Below, piece after piece: positions 1 to 8,089 of a stretch of DNA of 64,000 nt. The notes under the pieces were generated by a model that saw nothing but the letters and a program-made list of their open reading frames with translations, was not told the origin of the DNA and searched no databases. Positions within the stretch are counted from its first letter, which is position 1. Every line of letters begins with the position of its first letter. Origin of the DNA: Algoriphagus vanfongensis DSM 17529 (GTDB lineage Bacteria; Bacteroidota; Bacteroidia; Cytophagales; Cyclobacteriaceae); assembly GCF_000429465.1 (NCBI RefSeq), contig NZ_AUBX01000015.1:62001-126000 (forward strand). The letters run 5' to 3'. Made by a program: the position numbers and the translations under genes.

Positions 1-1
1 C

Positions 2-424
2 TATATCAATAGTACTTCTGTTTGCAAACCTGATGATGCACCAACAGGATGCATGAATTGGTTTACCATGATCAATGTCCCCAATAATCAAGGTCAGAAC
101 TGGGATGAGTTGATAGCAGAGGCAAGAAAAAACATCCTTGCCAAAATCAATCGTATTCTGAAAACCGATCTGGAACCCTTGATTGAAGTCGAAGAAATGC
201 TGGATCCCAGACTAATCGAGATCAAAACTTCCAGCGCGCAGGGAGCCTTGTATGGCAATAGTTCCAACAACCGATTTGCAGCTTTTCTCAGACATGCCAA
301 CTACTCATCAAGTATCAAAAACCTATACTTCTGCGGAGGATCTGTGCATCCCGGCGGAGGGATTCCTTTGGCCTTGCTTTCGGCGAAGATTATGAGTGAT
401 TTTATTCCAAAATTGGAAGACTGA
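2..424 (+). CDS. Carotenoid desaturase (CrtI/CrtD-like), C-terminal part
   Basis: Partial gene cut by the window edge; the frame is open from base 2, giving about 140 residues of C-terminus. The end of the protein carries the motif GGSVHPGGGIPLALLSAKI, the conserved C-terminal FAD-binding segment of phytoene desaturase-type flavoproteins. The segment DAPTGCMNWFTMINVPNN resembles the region following the catalytic core in Bacteroidota CrtD-type 3,4-desaturases, which desaturate carotenoid end groups during synthesis of myxol- or saproxanthin-like pigments. FAD-dependent carotenoid desaturation at the membrane is therefore likely. Which desaturation step it performs is inference, because the N-terminal dinucleotide-binding domain is outside the window. 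Confidence 0.85.
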   Translation, partial: YINSTSVCKPDDAPTGCMNWFTMINVPNNQGQNWDELIAEARKNILAKINRILKTDLEPLIEVEEMLDPRLIEIKTSSAQGALYGNSSNNRFAAFLRHANYSSSIKNLYFCGGSVHPGGGIPLALLSAKIMSDFIPKLED

Positions 425-444
425 GAGAAAAGAGAATAGAAGAT

Positions 445-795
445 TAAGAGATTGTCCTAAGTCCATGGTTCATAGCTTTCACACCAGTCCATTTAAATTC
501 TTCTAAAACGTCCAATTTTGTAGAATCCGTCAAACTCCACTCTACTACGCGTAAATCGTAATTCGTAAATCAAAAAATCTCCGTTGCTCGTTTTTCGTAA
601 ATTTCCTATCGCTTTCGATTATAGAGATTGAGAGAATAAGAGATTGTACTTGGTCCATGGCTTTCGCACCAATCCTTTTAAATTCTCCCAATGACGTTCA
701 ATTTTGTAGAATCCGTCAAACTCCACTCTATTGCTCGTAAATCGTAATTCCTAAATCAATAATTCTCCGCTGCTCCAACTTCTCATTTCGTAAAC
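445..795. repeat. Two diverged copies of a ~155-bp direct repeat filling the crtI/recX gap
   Basis: The 383-nt gap between the desaturase and recX holds no gene. It contains two imperfect direct copies, about 445-600 and 637-795. A 32-nt core is identical at 513-544 and 699-730, and both copies share a TAAGAGATTG start, a GTCCATGG block and a following block built on CGTAAATCGTAATTC. Inside the blocks the motif CGTAAAT recurs several times. There is no open frame, no inverted termini and no adjacent transposase. It is best read as a non-coding intergenic repeat element that was locally duplicated; other copies elsewhere in the genome are expected but cannot be seen here. Confidence 0.8.
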
Positions 796-807
796 TATGA
801 TTACTAA

Positions 808-1314
808 TCACTGAGACTGAATACTAGCCAAGGCTTCCTGCACCAAATCCTGCTCAAAACCCTTCTGCATCAAATAGCCGACAACTTTATAACGCTTTTT
901 GAAAAGGTCAGCTTCAGTAGTCTTCTCCCATTTCTTTTCGGTCTCACACAGCAGAGTGTCATAGTATTCCTCAGGATCTATCTCTGACAAACCCTTTCTG
1001 ATCAATTCTTCAGAGATCTGTCGCATTTTGAGTTCTAGCTTGATTCTGTTTCTACCCCATTTCTTTAGGCGGAATTTACCCCGGGCAAAAGCCTTAGCAT
1101 AGCGCTCTTCATCCAGAAATTTCTCAGTGATCAGATACTCGATCAGCTCCTCTGCTTTTTCTCCCGAAATCTTTTTTTCATAGAGCTTTCGGCGGACCTC
1201 CCAGGCACATCGCTCTTGGTAGGCACAATAGCTCGAAAGCTTCTCTTTAGCTTCCTCGAGAGTCCAGGTTTTTTTTGGGCTAGAGGAAGGCTTATTTTTT
1301 CGCCAACCAGACAT
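808..1314 (-). CDS. recX: Regulatory protein RecX
   Basis: 168 aa, normal length for RecX, a helical-repeat protein that binds RecA filaments and modulates recombination and SOS activity. The central segment FLDEERYAKAFARGKFR followed by a KxGxxRIKxEL block is the family signature, and the whole protein is highly charged and helical. It begins with a basic, disordered N-terminus of about 15 residues. It reads divergently from tpiA with only 67 nt between the ATGs. On the minus strand a TAGGTTTG box at 1355-1362 fits the Bacteroidota -7 element, but I see no TTG at the right distance. recA is not in the window. Confidence 0.9.
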   Translation of the reverse strand: MSGWRKNKPSSSPKKTWTLEEAKEKLSSYCAYQERCAWEVRRKLYEKKISGEKAEELIEYLITEKFLDEERYAKAFARGKFRLKKWGRNRIKLELKMRQISEELIRKGLSEIDPEEYYDTLLCETEKKWEKTTEADLFKKRYKVVGYLMQKGFEQDLVQEALASIQSQ

Positions 1315-1381
1315 TTTCCTTACTTTTAGGCCAAAATGAAAATTTTTAGAAACTCAAACCTATAAAAATTTTAAATCCGAT

Positions 1382-2143
1382 ATGCGCAAAAAAATCATCG
1401 CCGGAAACTGGAAAATGAATCTGACTTTTGATGAAGGCCAAAAACTGACCTCTGAAATCGTCAACATGTACAAAGACGAGCAGGTTTCCGATGTGACGGT
1501 AGTGCTCAATCCTCCCTTTCCTCACCTATTCCCAGTTAAGAAATTGATCGGAGATACCGCAGGAATTTTCGTTGGCGCCCAAAACTGCTCCGACAAAGAC
1601 TCTGGTGCCTATACCGGTGAAACCTCTGCTTCTATCATCGCTTCTTTTGGAGCACAATATGTGATCATCGGACATTCGGAAAGAAGAGAATACTTCAAAG
1701 AAGATAATGAGCTACTGGCACTGAAAGTGAAAAAGGCTTTGGAAAATGGCTTGACCCCGATTTTCTGCTGTGGTGAATCTCTTGAAATTCGCGAGGCTGG
1801 TACTCACGAATCCAACGTGAAATTCCAATTGACTGACTCCCTATTCTCTCTCAGCGCAGAGGAAATCCAAAAAGTAGTCATCGCATACGAGCCTATCTGG
1901 GCTATCGGAACAGGAAAAACCGCATCAGCTGACCAAGCTCAGGAAATGCACCAAGCTTTGAGAAGACATCTAGCCAGCAAATATGGCAAAGAAGTAGCTG
2001 CTGAAATTTCGATTCTTTACGGAGGTAGCATGAAGCCGGACAATGCCAAAGAATTGCTTTCCAAAGAAGATGTGGACGGTGGTTTGATCGGCGGGGCTTC
2101 TTTGAAATCAAGAGACTTTATCGACATCGTAAAATCTTACTAA
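1382..2143 (+). CDS. tpiA: Triosephosphate isomerase
   Basis: 253 aa, full length. Interconverts dihydroxyacetone phosphate and glyceraldehyde 3-phosphate in glycolysis and gluconeogenesis, in the cytosol. The substrate-binding pair Asn9/Lys11 lies in AGNWKMN, the electrophilic His98 in IIGHSERR, and the catalytic base Glu170 in AYEPIWAIGTG, which also starts the flexible loop 6. The phosphate-binding YGGS and GGLIGGASL loops are present near the C-terminus. The ATG at 1382 fits the family N-terminus exactly. The stop is 3 nt before prmA, so the two are almost certainly co-transcribed. No oddities. Confidence 0.98.
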   Translation: MRKKIIAGNWKMNLTFDEGQKLTSEIVNMYKDEQVSDVTVVLNPPFPHLFPVKKLIGDTAGIFVGAQNCSDKDSGAYTGETSASIIASFGAQYVIIGHSERREYFKEDNELLALKVKKALENGLTPIFCCGESLEIREAGTHESNVKFQLTDSLFSLSAEEIQKVVIAYEPIWAIGTGKTASADQAQEMHQALRRHLASKYGKEVAAEISILYGGSMKPDNAKELLSKEDVDGGLIGGASLKSRDFIDIVKSY

Positions 2144-2146
2144 ACC

Positions 2147-2974
2147 ATGGATTACCTGGAATTTAAAATCACCTGCCTGGAGGAATTCCGGGAAATCCTG
2201 ATTGCCGAATTATCTGAAATTGGCTTTGATTCCTTCCTCGAGACAGAGGAAGGAATTGATATTTATGCCCCTTCTGATTCCTTCGAAAGAGTAGCATTTG
2301 ACGAGCTAATCGCAAAATACCAAGAGGCTGCTCAGATTACGGTGACCGAAGGAAAGGTAGCCAAAGTCAACTGGAATGAGGAGTGGGAAAAAAACTATGA
2401 TCCCATCGCAGTAGATGATTTGGTCTATGTCAGAGCTTCTTTTCACCCAGCAAAAGAGGGATTCAAGCATGAGATCGTCATCAACCCGAAGATGTCTTTT
2501 GGCACAGGGCATCACGCGACTACTTTTCAGATGCTCAAACTCCAAGGGACTATCGCCCATCATGGAAAAAGAGTCTTGGATGTTGGTTCTGGCACTGGAA
2601 TTCTCGCTATTATGGCTCATCTTCTGGGGGCCAGTGAGGTAGAAGCTTTTGATATCGACGACTGGTGTGTGGACAATGGCAATGAAAATTTTGAGCTCAA
2701 CGGAATGGGGCTGAAGATGGGGCTCGGTACCATTCGTGAGGTAAAACCTCAAGGTCCTTACGACATTGTTTTGGCAAACATCAACAAGAATGTCCTCTTG
2801 GATGAAATGGAGGTGTATGCCTCACTTTTGGAAAAAGATGGATTTCTCTTCCTCAGCGGTTTCTATACAGAGGATATTGAGGATCTCTTGGAAGTGGCAA
2901 ATCCACTGGGACTTGAGATGATCAAAAGCTCTGAAAAGAACAATTGGGCAGCATTAATCCTTAAAAAATCCTAA
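2147..2974 (+). CDS. prmA: Ribosomal protein L11 methyltransferase
   Basis: 275 aa. S-adenosylmethionine-dependent enzyme that trimethylates ribosomal protein L11. The N-terminal ~110 residues form the L11-recognition domain; the class I methyltransferase fold follows, with MSFGTGHHATT at the junction, the SAM-binding motif I VLDVGSGTGILAI, an acidic FDID after strand 2, and DIVLANINKNVLL as motif IV (substrate amine site). Starts 3 nt after the tpiA stop, so it is translated from the tpiA transcript. Family assignment is firm. Confidence 0.95.
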   Translation: MDYLEFKITCLEEFREILIAELSEIGFDSFLETEEGIDIYAPSDSFERVAFDELIAKYQEAAQITVTEGKVAKVNWNEEWEKNYDPIAVDDLVYVRASFHPAKEGFKHEIVINPKMSFGTGHHATTFQMLKLQGTIAHHGKRVLDVGSGTGILAIMAHLLGASEVEAFDIDDWCVDNGNENFELNGMGLKMGLGTIREVKPQGPYDIVLANINKNVLLDEMEVYASLLEKDGFLFLSGFYTEDIEDLLEVANPLGLEMIKSSEKNNWAALILKKS

Positions 2975-2975
2975 G

Positions 2976-3164
2976 ATGCAGGAGCTGATTAGTTATGCAG
3001 TCATTTTCGCAGCCTTGATCGGACATTGTCTTTTGGCTGGTAAAATGTACCGTACAGTACATGCAGATAATGACCTGAGCATCAAGGAGAAGAACGACTG
3101 GAAACTTAAAGCACTTATTTTTCCTGGATTTTTTTGGTTTCGCTACAAAAACACGAAAGGCTGA
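2976..3164 (+). CDS. Small hypothetical membrane protein downstream of prmA
   Basis: 62 aa. I recognise no family. The first ~20 residues form one hydrophobic segment (ISYAVIFAALIGHCLLAG), followed by a charged stretch and an aromatic C-terminus ending FPGFFWFRYKNTKG. The ATG lies one base after the prmA stop, in the usual spacing of this operon, which is the main reason for accepting it as a gene. It could be a chance frame, but the membrane-segment-plus-basic-tail layout and tight coupling favour a real small protein. Confidence 0.5.
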   Translation: MQELISYAVIFAALIGHCLLAGKMYRTVHADNDLSIKEKNDWKLKALIFPGFFWFRYKNTKG

Positions 3165-3261
3165 AGCCACTGAAACCTTTTCGGGTTATCTTCGATTGAA
3201 AGACTAATGCCCTCTTCAAAAGAGGCAGATTCTATCCCAAATTCTTTCGTAATTTAGCCAA

Positions 3262-4986
3262 ATGGAGTACGTCTGGAAGCAAAAACCCAAAGCCTCACAA
3301 GCCACCATTGAGCGATTAGGCAAAGAGATCAATGTGAATCCCACCTTGGCGAATATGTTGATCAATCGGGATGTGGAGAGTTTTGAGCAGGCCAAGGACT
3401 ATTTCAGACCTACTTTGAGCCAATTGCATGATCCTTTTTTGATGCAGGACATGCAAGCTGCCGTGGAAAGGATCGAGCTGGCGATCGCAAGCGAAGAAAA
3501 AATCCTTGTCTACGGAGACTACGACGTAGACGGAACGACAGCCGTGGCCTTAGTTTATAGTTTTTTAAAAGGCATTTACCCTCATGTGGACTTTTATATC
3601 CCAGATCGCTATAAAGAAGGATATGGTATTTCCGAAAGGGGAGTCCGCTACGCTGCCGAAAATGACTTTTCCCTGGTAATCGCACTAGACTGCGGGATCA
3701 AAGCTATTGACAAGGTCAATCTTGCCAAGCAACTGGGAGTCGATTTCATCATCTGTGACCATCATACTCCGGGCGACGAACTGCCACAGGCTATCGCAGT
3801 GCTGGATGCCAAGCGAAAAGACTGTGTCTATCCCTACAAAGAACTTAGTGGTTGCGGAGTGGGCTTCAAGCTGATTCAGGCTTTTGCGAAAGCAAAAAAA
3901 ATGGAAGAATCCAGCCTTTATGGCTACTTGGATTTGCTGGTAGTAAGTATTGCTGCTGATATCGTACCAATCACCGGAGAAAACCGTATCCTCGCCTATT
4001 ACGGGCTGGACCGAATCAATAATTCTCCTAGGCCGGGACTCAAAGCCCTTATTTTCCGCAGTAAAATAGAGAAGGATATCGGCATCTCCGATATAGTCTT
4101 CAAAATCGGACCTCGTATCAATGCCTCCGGGAGACTCGAGCACGCCAAAGCTTCGGTGGAGCTCTTAATTTCCACTGATTTGGAAGAAGCCATCGAACGG
4201 GCCAAACTTGTCGACGAAGTCAATGCGACCAGAAGGAATTTTGACGAAAATATCACCAAGGAAGCTTTTGAAATGATTGCTTCCCGAGAGGAAGAAGCTG
4301 AGTGGAATACCACGGTTCTTTTCAAGGAAGATTGGCACAAAGGAGTGATCGGAATCGTAGCCAGTCGCTGTATCGAAAAGTATTACAGGCCTACGATTAT
4401 CCTCACCGAATCCAACGAAAAAGCCACTGGAAGTGCACGCTCAGTGGTAGACTTTGACATCTACGAAGCTATTGCCGAATGCTCCGATTTACTGGACCAG
4501 TTTGGCGGACACAAGTATGCTGCTGGTCTCACCCTATCGGTGGACAAGGTGCCTGCTTTTCAAAGCAAATTTGAAGCAGTAGTCAAAAGTCGCATCGAGG
4601 AAGTACACCGCAAACCCGTCATAGAGGTAGATGACGAATTGCTATTAGATCAGATCAATTACAGATTTTACAATATACTCCGCCAAATGGCACCTTTTGG
4701 CCCTGGCAATCCAGAACCTGTGTTTAGGATTTCCAATGTCTTGGCAGAAGATGTCACCGTTTTGAAAGACAAGCACCTGAGATTCAAAATTGTGCAAGAT
4801 GGACAGGTGACCACGCCTGTATGTCTCGGATTTGGCATGGCAGACCGCGCCAAAGACCCGGATCTGACTACCGTGAATATGCTACGAGGCAGGATGCGAT
4901 TTGACATTGTAGCGGAGATGAGAGAGAATTTTTTCAGAGACAGGAGTAGCCTGCAACTCTATGTGAAAGACATCAAATTTGATTAG
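3262..4986 (+). CDS. recJ: Single-stranded-DNA-specific 5'-3' exonuclease RecJ
   Basis: 574 aa, standard length. Degrades single-stranded DNA 5'-3' in recombination and mismatch repair. Domains in order: DHH domain with the metal-binding motif [12 protein letters not shown] (about residues 82-92) and ICDHHTPG; the DHHA1 domain with SARS and [11 protein letters not shown] near residues 395-425; then a C-terminal OB-fold that binds single-stranded DNA (about 460-570). Metal-binding Asp and His residues are all visible. First gene of a run with lptB (1-nt gap) and a GH3-family gene (1-nt overlap), so the three are probably one transcript. Confidence 0.97.
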   Translation: MEYVWKQKPKASQATIERLGKEINVNPTLANMLINRDVESFEQAKDYFRPTLSQLHDPFLMQDMQAAVERIELAIASEEKILVYGDYDVDGTTAVALVYSFLKGIYPHVDFYIPDRYKEGYGISERGVRYAAENDFSLVIALDCGIKAIDKVNLAKQLGVDFIICDHHTPGDELPQAIAVLDAKRKDCVYPYKELSGCGVGFKLIQAFAKAKKMEESSLYGYLDLLVVSIAADIVPITGENRILAYYGLDRINNSPRPGLKALIFRSKIEKDIGISDIVFKIGPRINASGRLEHAKASVELLISTDLEEAIERAKLVDEVNATRRNFDENITKEAFEMIASREEEAEWNTTVLFKEDWHKGVIGIVASRCIEKYYRPTIILTESNEKATGSARSVVDFDIYEAIAECSDLLDQFGGHKYAAGLTLSVDKVPAFQSKFEAVVKSRIEEVHRKPVIEVDDELLLDQINYRFYNILRQMAPFGPGNPEPVFRISNVLAEDVTVLKDKHLRFKIVQDGQVTTPVCLGFGMADRAKDPDLTTVNMLRGRMRFDIVAEMRENFFRDRSSLQLYVKDIKFD

Positions 4987-4987
4987 G

Positions 4988-5728
4988 ATGAAACTTCGGG
5001 CCGACCATTTGGTAAAAATCTACAAAGGCAGACGTGTCGTCAATGACATTTCTGTGGAAGTCAAACAAGGTGAAATTGTCGGGCTTCTCGGCCCCAATGG
5101 AGCTGGAAAGACTACTTCATTTTATATGATAGTGGGACTGATCCAGCCTAACGAGGGGAAAATTTTTCTGGAAAATGAAAATATCACCAGTCTCCCGATG
5201 TACAAGCGAGCTCAGGAGGGAATCGGCTATCTCGCTCAGGAGGCCTCCGTTTTCAGAAAATTATCGGTCGAAGAGAATATTCGGGCCGTATTGGAAATGA
5301 CCAATATGCCCAAAGCCCAGCAGAAAGAAAAGGTAGAAAGTCTCCTCGAGGAATTCAGTCTGACTCATGTCCGCAAAAACTTAGGGATGGTCCTATCAGG
5401 AGGCGAACGAAGAAGAACCGAAATCGCTCGGGCTTTGGCAGTAGATCCCAAATTTGTGCTCTTGGATGAACCTTTTGCCGGGGTCGATCCTATCGCAGTA
5501 GAAGAGATCCAAACCATCGTCGCCAAACTCAAAACCAAAAATATCGGAATCCTGATTACAGATCATAATGTCAACGAGACGCTCTCAATTACAGACAGGG
5601 CATATTTGATGTTTGAAGGGAAACTGCTCAAAGCAGGGACTGCCGAAGAGCTAGCCGCAGATGAGCAAGTCCGAAAAGTATATTTAGGAAGTCAATTTGA
5701 GCTGAAACGTAAAATTTTTAATCACTAA
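4988..5728 (+). CDS. lptB: LPS export ABC transporter ATP-binding protein LptB
   Basis: 246 aa. ATPase that drives the LptFG-LptC machine moving lipopolysaccharide from the inner membrane to the cell surface. Walker [11 protein letters not shown]-loop [12 protein letters not shown], the signature [15 protein letters not shown], Walker [14 protein letters not shown] and H-loop ITDHNVNE are all present; [12 protein letters not shown] and the [11 protein letters not shown] form are typical of LptB rather than of other small ABC ATPases. I chose the ATG at 4988, one base after the recJ stop; a TTG nine bases earlier is also in frame. The stop overlaps the next start by one base (TAATG). Confidence 0.93.
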   Translation: MKLRADHLVKIYKGRRVVNDISVEVKQGEIVGLLGPNGAGKTTSFYMIVGLIQPNEGKIFLENENITSLPMYKRAQEGIGYLAQEASVFRKLSVEENIRAVLEMTNMPKAQQKEKVESLLEEFSLTHVRKNLGMVLSGGERRRTEIARALAVDPKFVLLDEPFAGVDPIAVEEIQTIVAKLKTKNIGILITDHNVNETLSITDRAYLMFEGKLLKAGTAEELAADEQVRKVYLGSQFELKRKIFNH

Positions 5729-7257
5729 TGGAAGTCTTAAACAGCTTCATGACCTGGATTTTCAAAAACAGACTGGGTCAGATCGACAATTTTAAGAAAA
5801 ACCCAATTCCTGTTCAGGAGGAGATTTTTTGGGATTTGATAGAGGCCGGAAAGCACACCACGTTCGGAAAAGAACATGATTTCGCGTCCATCAAAACCTA
5901 TCAGGATTTTGCTGCAAAAGTTCCCGTACTCGATTATGCTGGCATCAAGCCCTACATCGATCGACATATGAAAGGGGAGCAGTTTGTACTCTGGGACACC
6001 GAGATCGAATGGTTTTCGAAGTCCTCAGGTACTACCTCCAGTCGCAGCAAATACATTCCTGTTTCTGAAGAAAGTCTGGAAGATTGTCATTACAAAGGTG
6101 GCAAAGACATGGTATCGATCTATGTAAACAACTTTCCAGAGTCTAAACTATTCTCAGGCAAAAGCCTCTCTGTAGGTGGTACACTGGAGAAAAACCCACT
6201 TAATCCTGATGGGAGTGCAAAAGTCGGTGATATCTCTGCCGTCATCATGCAAAACCTCCCGATCTGGGCTCAATTTGTCAGGACTCCATCGCTAGAAACA
6301 GCTCTGATGGGGGAATGGGAGGCCAAAATCGACAAAATGGCTAAAGAGACGATGAATGAAAATGTCGTCAGCATTGCCGGTGTTCCCACTTGGACCATCG
6401 TTTTGATCCGGAAGGTTATGGAACTAAAAGGTGCCAAGAATATTTTGGAAGTCTGGCCCAATCTGGAGGTCTTTTTTCATGGCGCAGTAGCTTTTGGCCC
6501 CTACAGATCACTCTTCAAAGAACTCATTCCCTCGGACAAAATGAGGTATATGGAGACCTATAATGCTTCCGAAGGGTTTTTTGGGCTTCAGGATCAGCCT
6601 GACTCTGACGAGCTTCTACTTCTCTTGGATTATGGGATTTTCTACGAATTTATCCCCATGGAAGAATGGGATAGCGATAGCCCTCAAGTGATCCCGCTAC
6701 AAGAGGTAGAAGTAGGGAAAAATTATGCACTTATCATCACAACCAATGGAGGTCTCTGGAGATACAAAATAGGAGATACGGTCAAATTCACCTCGACAAG
6801 CCCCTATCGCTTCCGGATCTCTGGAAGGACAAAACACTTCATCAATGCATTTGGCGAAGAGGTCATTGTAGAAAATGCTGAAAAAGCCATTGCCATGGCT
6901 GCTGAAGAAACGCAGGCAACTGTGTTGAACTTCACTGCTGCCCCGGTATATTTTGAAGGGAGTGACAGCAAGGGTGCACATGAGTGGATCGTTGAGTTCA
7001 AATCCCCCCCAGCACAGCTTGAGCGCTTCAAGGAGGTGCTGGACCAGCATTTACGAGAAGTCAATTCTGACTACGATGCTAAAAGACATAAAGACTTGGC
7101 TCTTGAAAAGCCAATAATTCATATAGCTCCAGAAGGTCTGTTTGAACATTGGCTCAAATCCAAAGGAAAGCTGGGAGGACAAAATAAAGTCCCAAGGCTT
7201 GCTAACACACGGGAATATTTGGACGAGTTACTGCCTCTACTTCAGGAGCTGGCATAG
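5728..7257 (+). CDS. GH3-family acyl-acid-amido synthetase-like protein
   Basis: 509 aa. Belongs to the GH3 branch of the adenylate-forming (ANL) superfamily, best known in plants for conjugating auxin or jasmonate to amino acids. The phosphate-binding loop is FSKSSGTTSSRSKYIPV (about residues 92-108), followed by the MRYMETYNASEGFFGLQ adenine-binding motif near 273-289 and the WRYKIGDTVKF hinge region near 345. Both the N-terminal domain and the mobile C-terminal domain are present. Bacteroidota copies are common, but their substrate is not established. Translation is coupled to lptB by a 1-nt overlap, which hints at an envelope-related acid substrate; that is only inference. Confidence 0.88.
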   Translation: MEVLNSFMTWIFKNRLGQIDNFKKNPIPVQEEIFWDLIEAGKHTTFGKEHDFASIKTYQDFAAKVPVLDYAGIKPYIDRHMKGEQFVLWDTEIEWFSKSSGTTSSRSKYIPVSEESLEDCHYKGGKDMVSIYVNNFPESKLFSGKSLSVGGTLEKNPLNPDGSAKVGDISAVIMQNLPIWAQFVRTPSLETALMGEWEAKIDKMAKETMNENVVSIAGVPTWTIVLIRKVMELKGAKNILEVWPNLEVFFHGAVAFGPYRSLFKELIPSDKMRYMETYNASEGFFGLQDQPDSDELLLLLDYGIFYEFIPMEEWDSDSPQVIPLQEVEVGKNYALIITTNGGLWRYKIGDTVKFTSTSPYRFRISGRTKHFINAFGEEVIVENAEKAIAMAAEETQATVLNFTAAPVYFEGSDSKGAHEWIVEFKSPPAQLERFKEVLDQHLREVNSDYDAKRHKDLALEKPIIHIAPEGLFEHWLKSKGKLGGQNKVPRLANTREYLDELLPLLQELA

Positions 7258-7269
7258 ATCAGAACCTGC

Positions 7270-7608
7270 TCAATGAAGCTTTGCACCATTGGGAGCTGTC
7301 CGCTCTGCTGTAGTCAGAATGATAGCTCCATTCGGATCTGAAAATCCAGTAATCAAGACTTCTGACATAAAATCAGCAATTTGCCGGGGTTTGAAATTGA
7401 CCACGCAGAGTACTTGCATGCCAATGAGATTTTCTGGGTCATATAGCTTGGTGACTTGCGCAGAAGATTTTTTCACTCCAAGCTCTTCTCCCAAATCAAC
7501 CCAAATTTTATAGGCAGGTTTTCTCGCTTTCTCAAAATTTTCTACCCTTAAAATTGTTCCTATTCTAAGATCAATTTTGGAAAAATCTTCGATATCAATC
7601 GTTTGCAT
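7270..7608 (-). CDS. csaA: CsaA-type tRNA-binding OB-fold protein
   Basis: 112 aa, the length of CsaA. A single tRNA-binding OB-fold (EMAP II/Trbp111 type) beginning FSKIDLRIGTILRVENFEKAR and containing the VKKSSAQVTKLY and GMQVLCVVNF segments characteristic of the family. CsaA dimers bind tRNA and have been described as export-related chaperones in Bacillus; its role in Bacteroidota is not defined. It is convergent with the GH3 gene (12 nt apart). A good minus-strand promoter lies just upstream at 7643-7673. Confidence 0.9.
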   Translation of the reverse strand: MQTIDIEDFSKIDLRIGTILRVENFEKARKPAYKIWVDLGEELGVKKSSAQVTKLYDPENLIGMQVLCVVNFKPRQIADFMSEVLITGFSDPNGAIILTTAERTAPNGAKLH

Positions 7609-7642
7609 AGAAAAATTTTTTACTATTTTTAGAAACTCTTTG

Positions 7643-7673
7643 CAAACCTATTACTTAAACTTTGGTAATCCAA
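7643..7673 (-). promoter_or_regulatory. Promoter for csaA
   Basis: Read on the minus strand, TTG (7671-7673) is followed after 20 nt by TAGGTTTG (7643-7650), matching the Bacteroidota primary-sigma consensus TTG/TAnnTTTG. The csaA ATG is 35 nt downstream. Confidence 0.6.
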
Positions 7674-7681
7674 TTTTAAAA

Positions 7682-8038
7682 ATGTCCAAAATTTCAATAT
7701 TTTCTTTCAAGAAAGCTGGAATTCTTAGTGGAGTCACGCTAGGATTATGCCTATTGGCAGGAGAATCTTTTGCTCAAAGCGAGCGAGACAAATTGGAGCC
7801 TGAGTCTTCCAAGACGATGGATAGAGTCATCTTGGAGGATCAATTAGAGCAAGAAGTGGTGATTCCCAAAGTTTTACCAGCGACAAACAAGTCTACTCAG
7901 AAGCCATCTCCGATCCCAAGTACTCCTATTCGTAGAGAAGTGGTTTTGAATCCGGAGGGTAAAAAAGTAGAGCCAGTACCATCTACGCTATCATTCAATA
8001 TCTTTTTGTACGTGGTGGACAAGTTCAAAGCAGATTAA
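7682..8038 (+). CDS. Small secreted hypothetical protein
   Basis: 118 aa from the ATG at 7682, chosen because it places a clean signal peptide at the N-terminus (basic MSKISIFSFKK, hydrophobic GILSGVTLGLCLLAG, cleavage after SFA). The mature part is low in complexity: acidic, then rich in Pro, Ser and Thr (about 62-75), and ends in a short hydrophobic LSFNIFLYVVDKFK motif. No family recognised. The frame is open upstream to 7577, but that part overlaps csaA and its promoter. A strong terminator follows at 8058. Probably periplasmic or outer-membrane associated. Confidence 0.7.
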   Translation: MSKISIFSFKKAGILSGVTLGLCLLAGESFAQSERDKLEPESSKTMDRVILEDQLEQEVVIPKVLPATNKSTQKPSPIPSTPIRREVVLNPEGKKVEPVPSTLSFNIFLYVVDKFKAD

Positions 8039-8057
8039 GTTGTGTTTTCTTAATATG

Positions 8058-8089
8058 AAAAAAAAGAGGCTCATGGGCCTCTTTTTTTT
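8058..8089. terminator. Bidirectional terminator between the secreted protein and hisA-like gene
   Basis: A stem AAAAAGAGG/CCTCTTTTT around a CTCATGGG loop, flanked by A-runs on the left and T-runs on the right, so it can stop transcription from both sides. The T-run contains the TAA stop of the minus-strand gene. Confidence 0.85.

Noticed and set aside
445-795. CRISPR array in the repeat-rich gap
   Set aside because: There are only two long, diverged copies, with no short regular spacers and no cas genes nearby.
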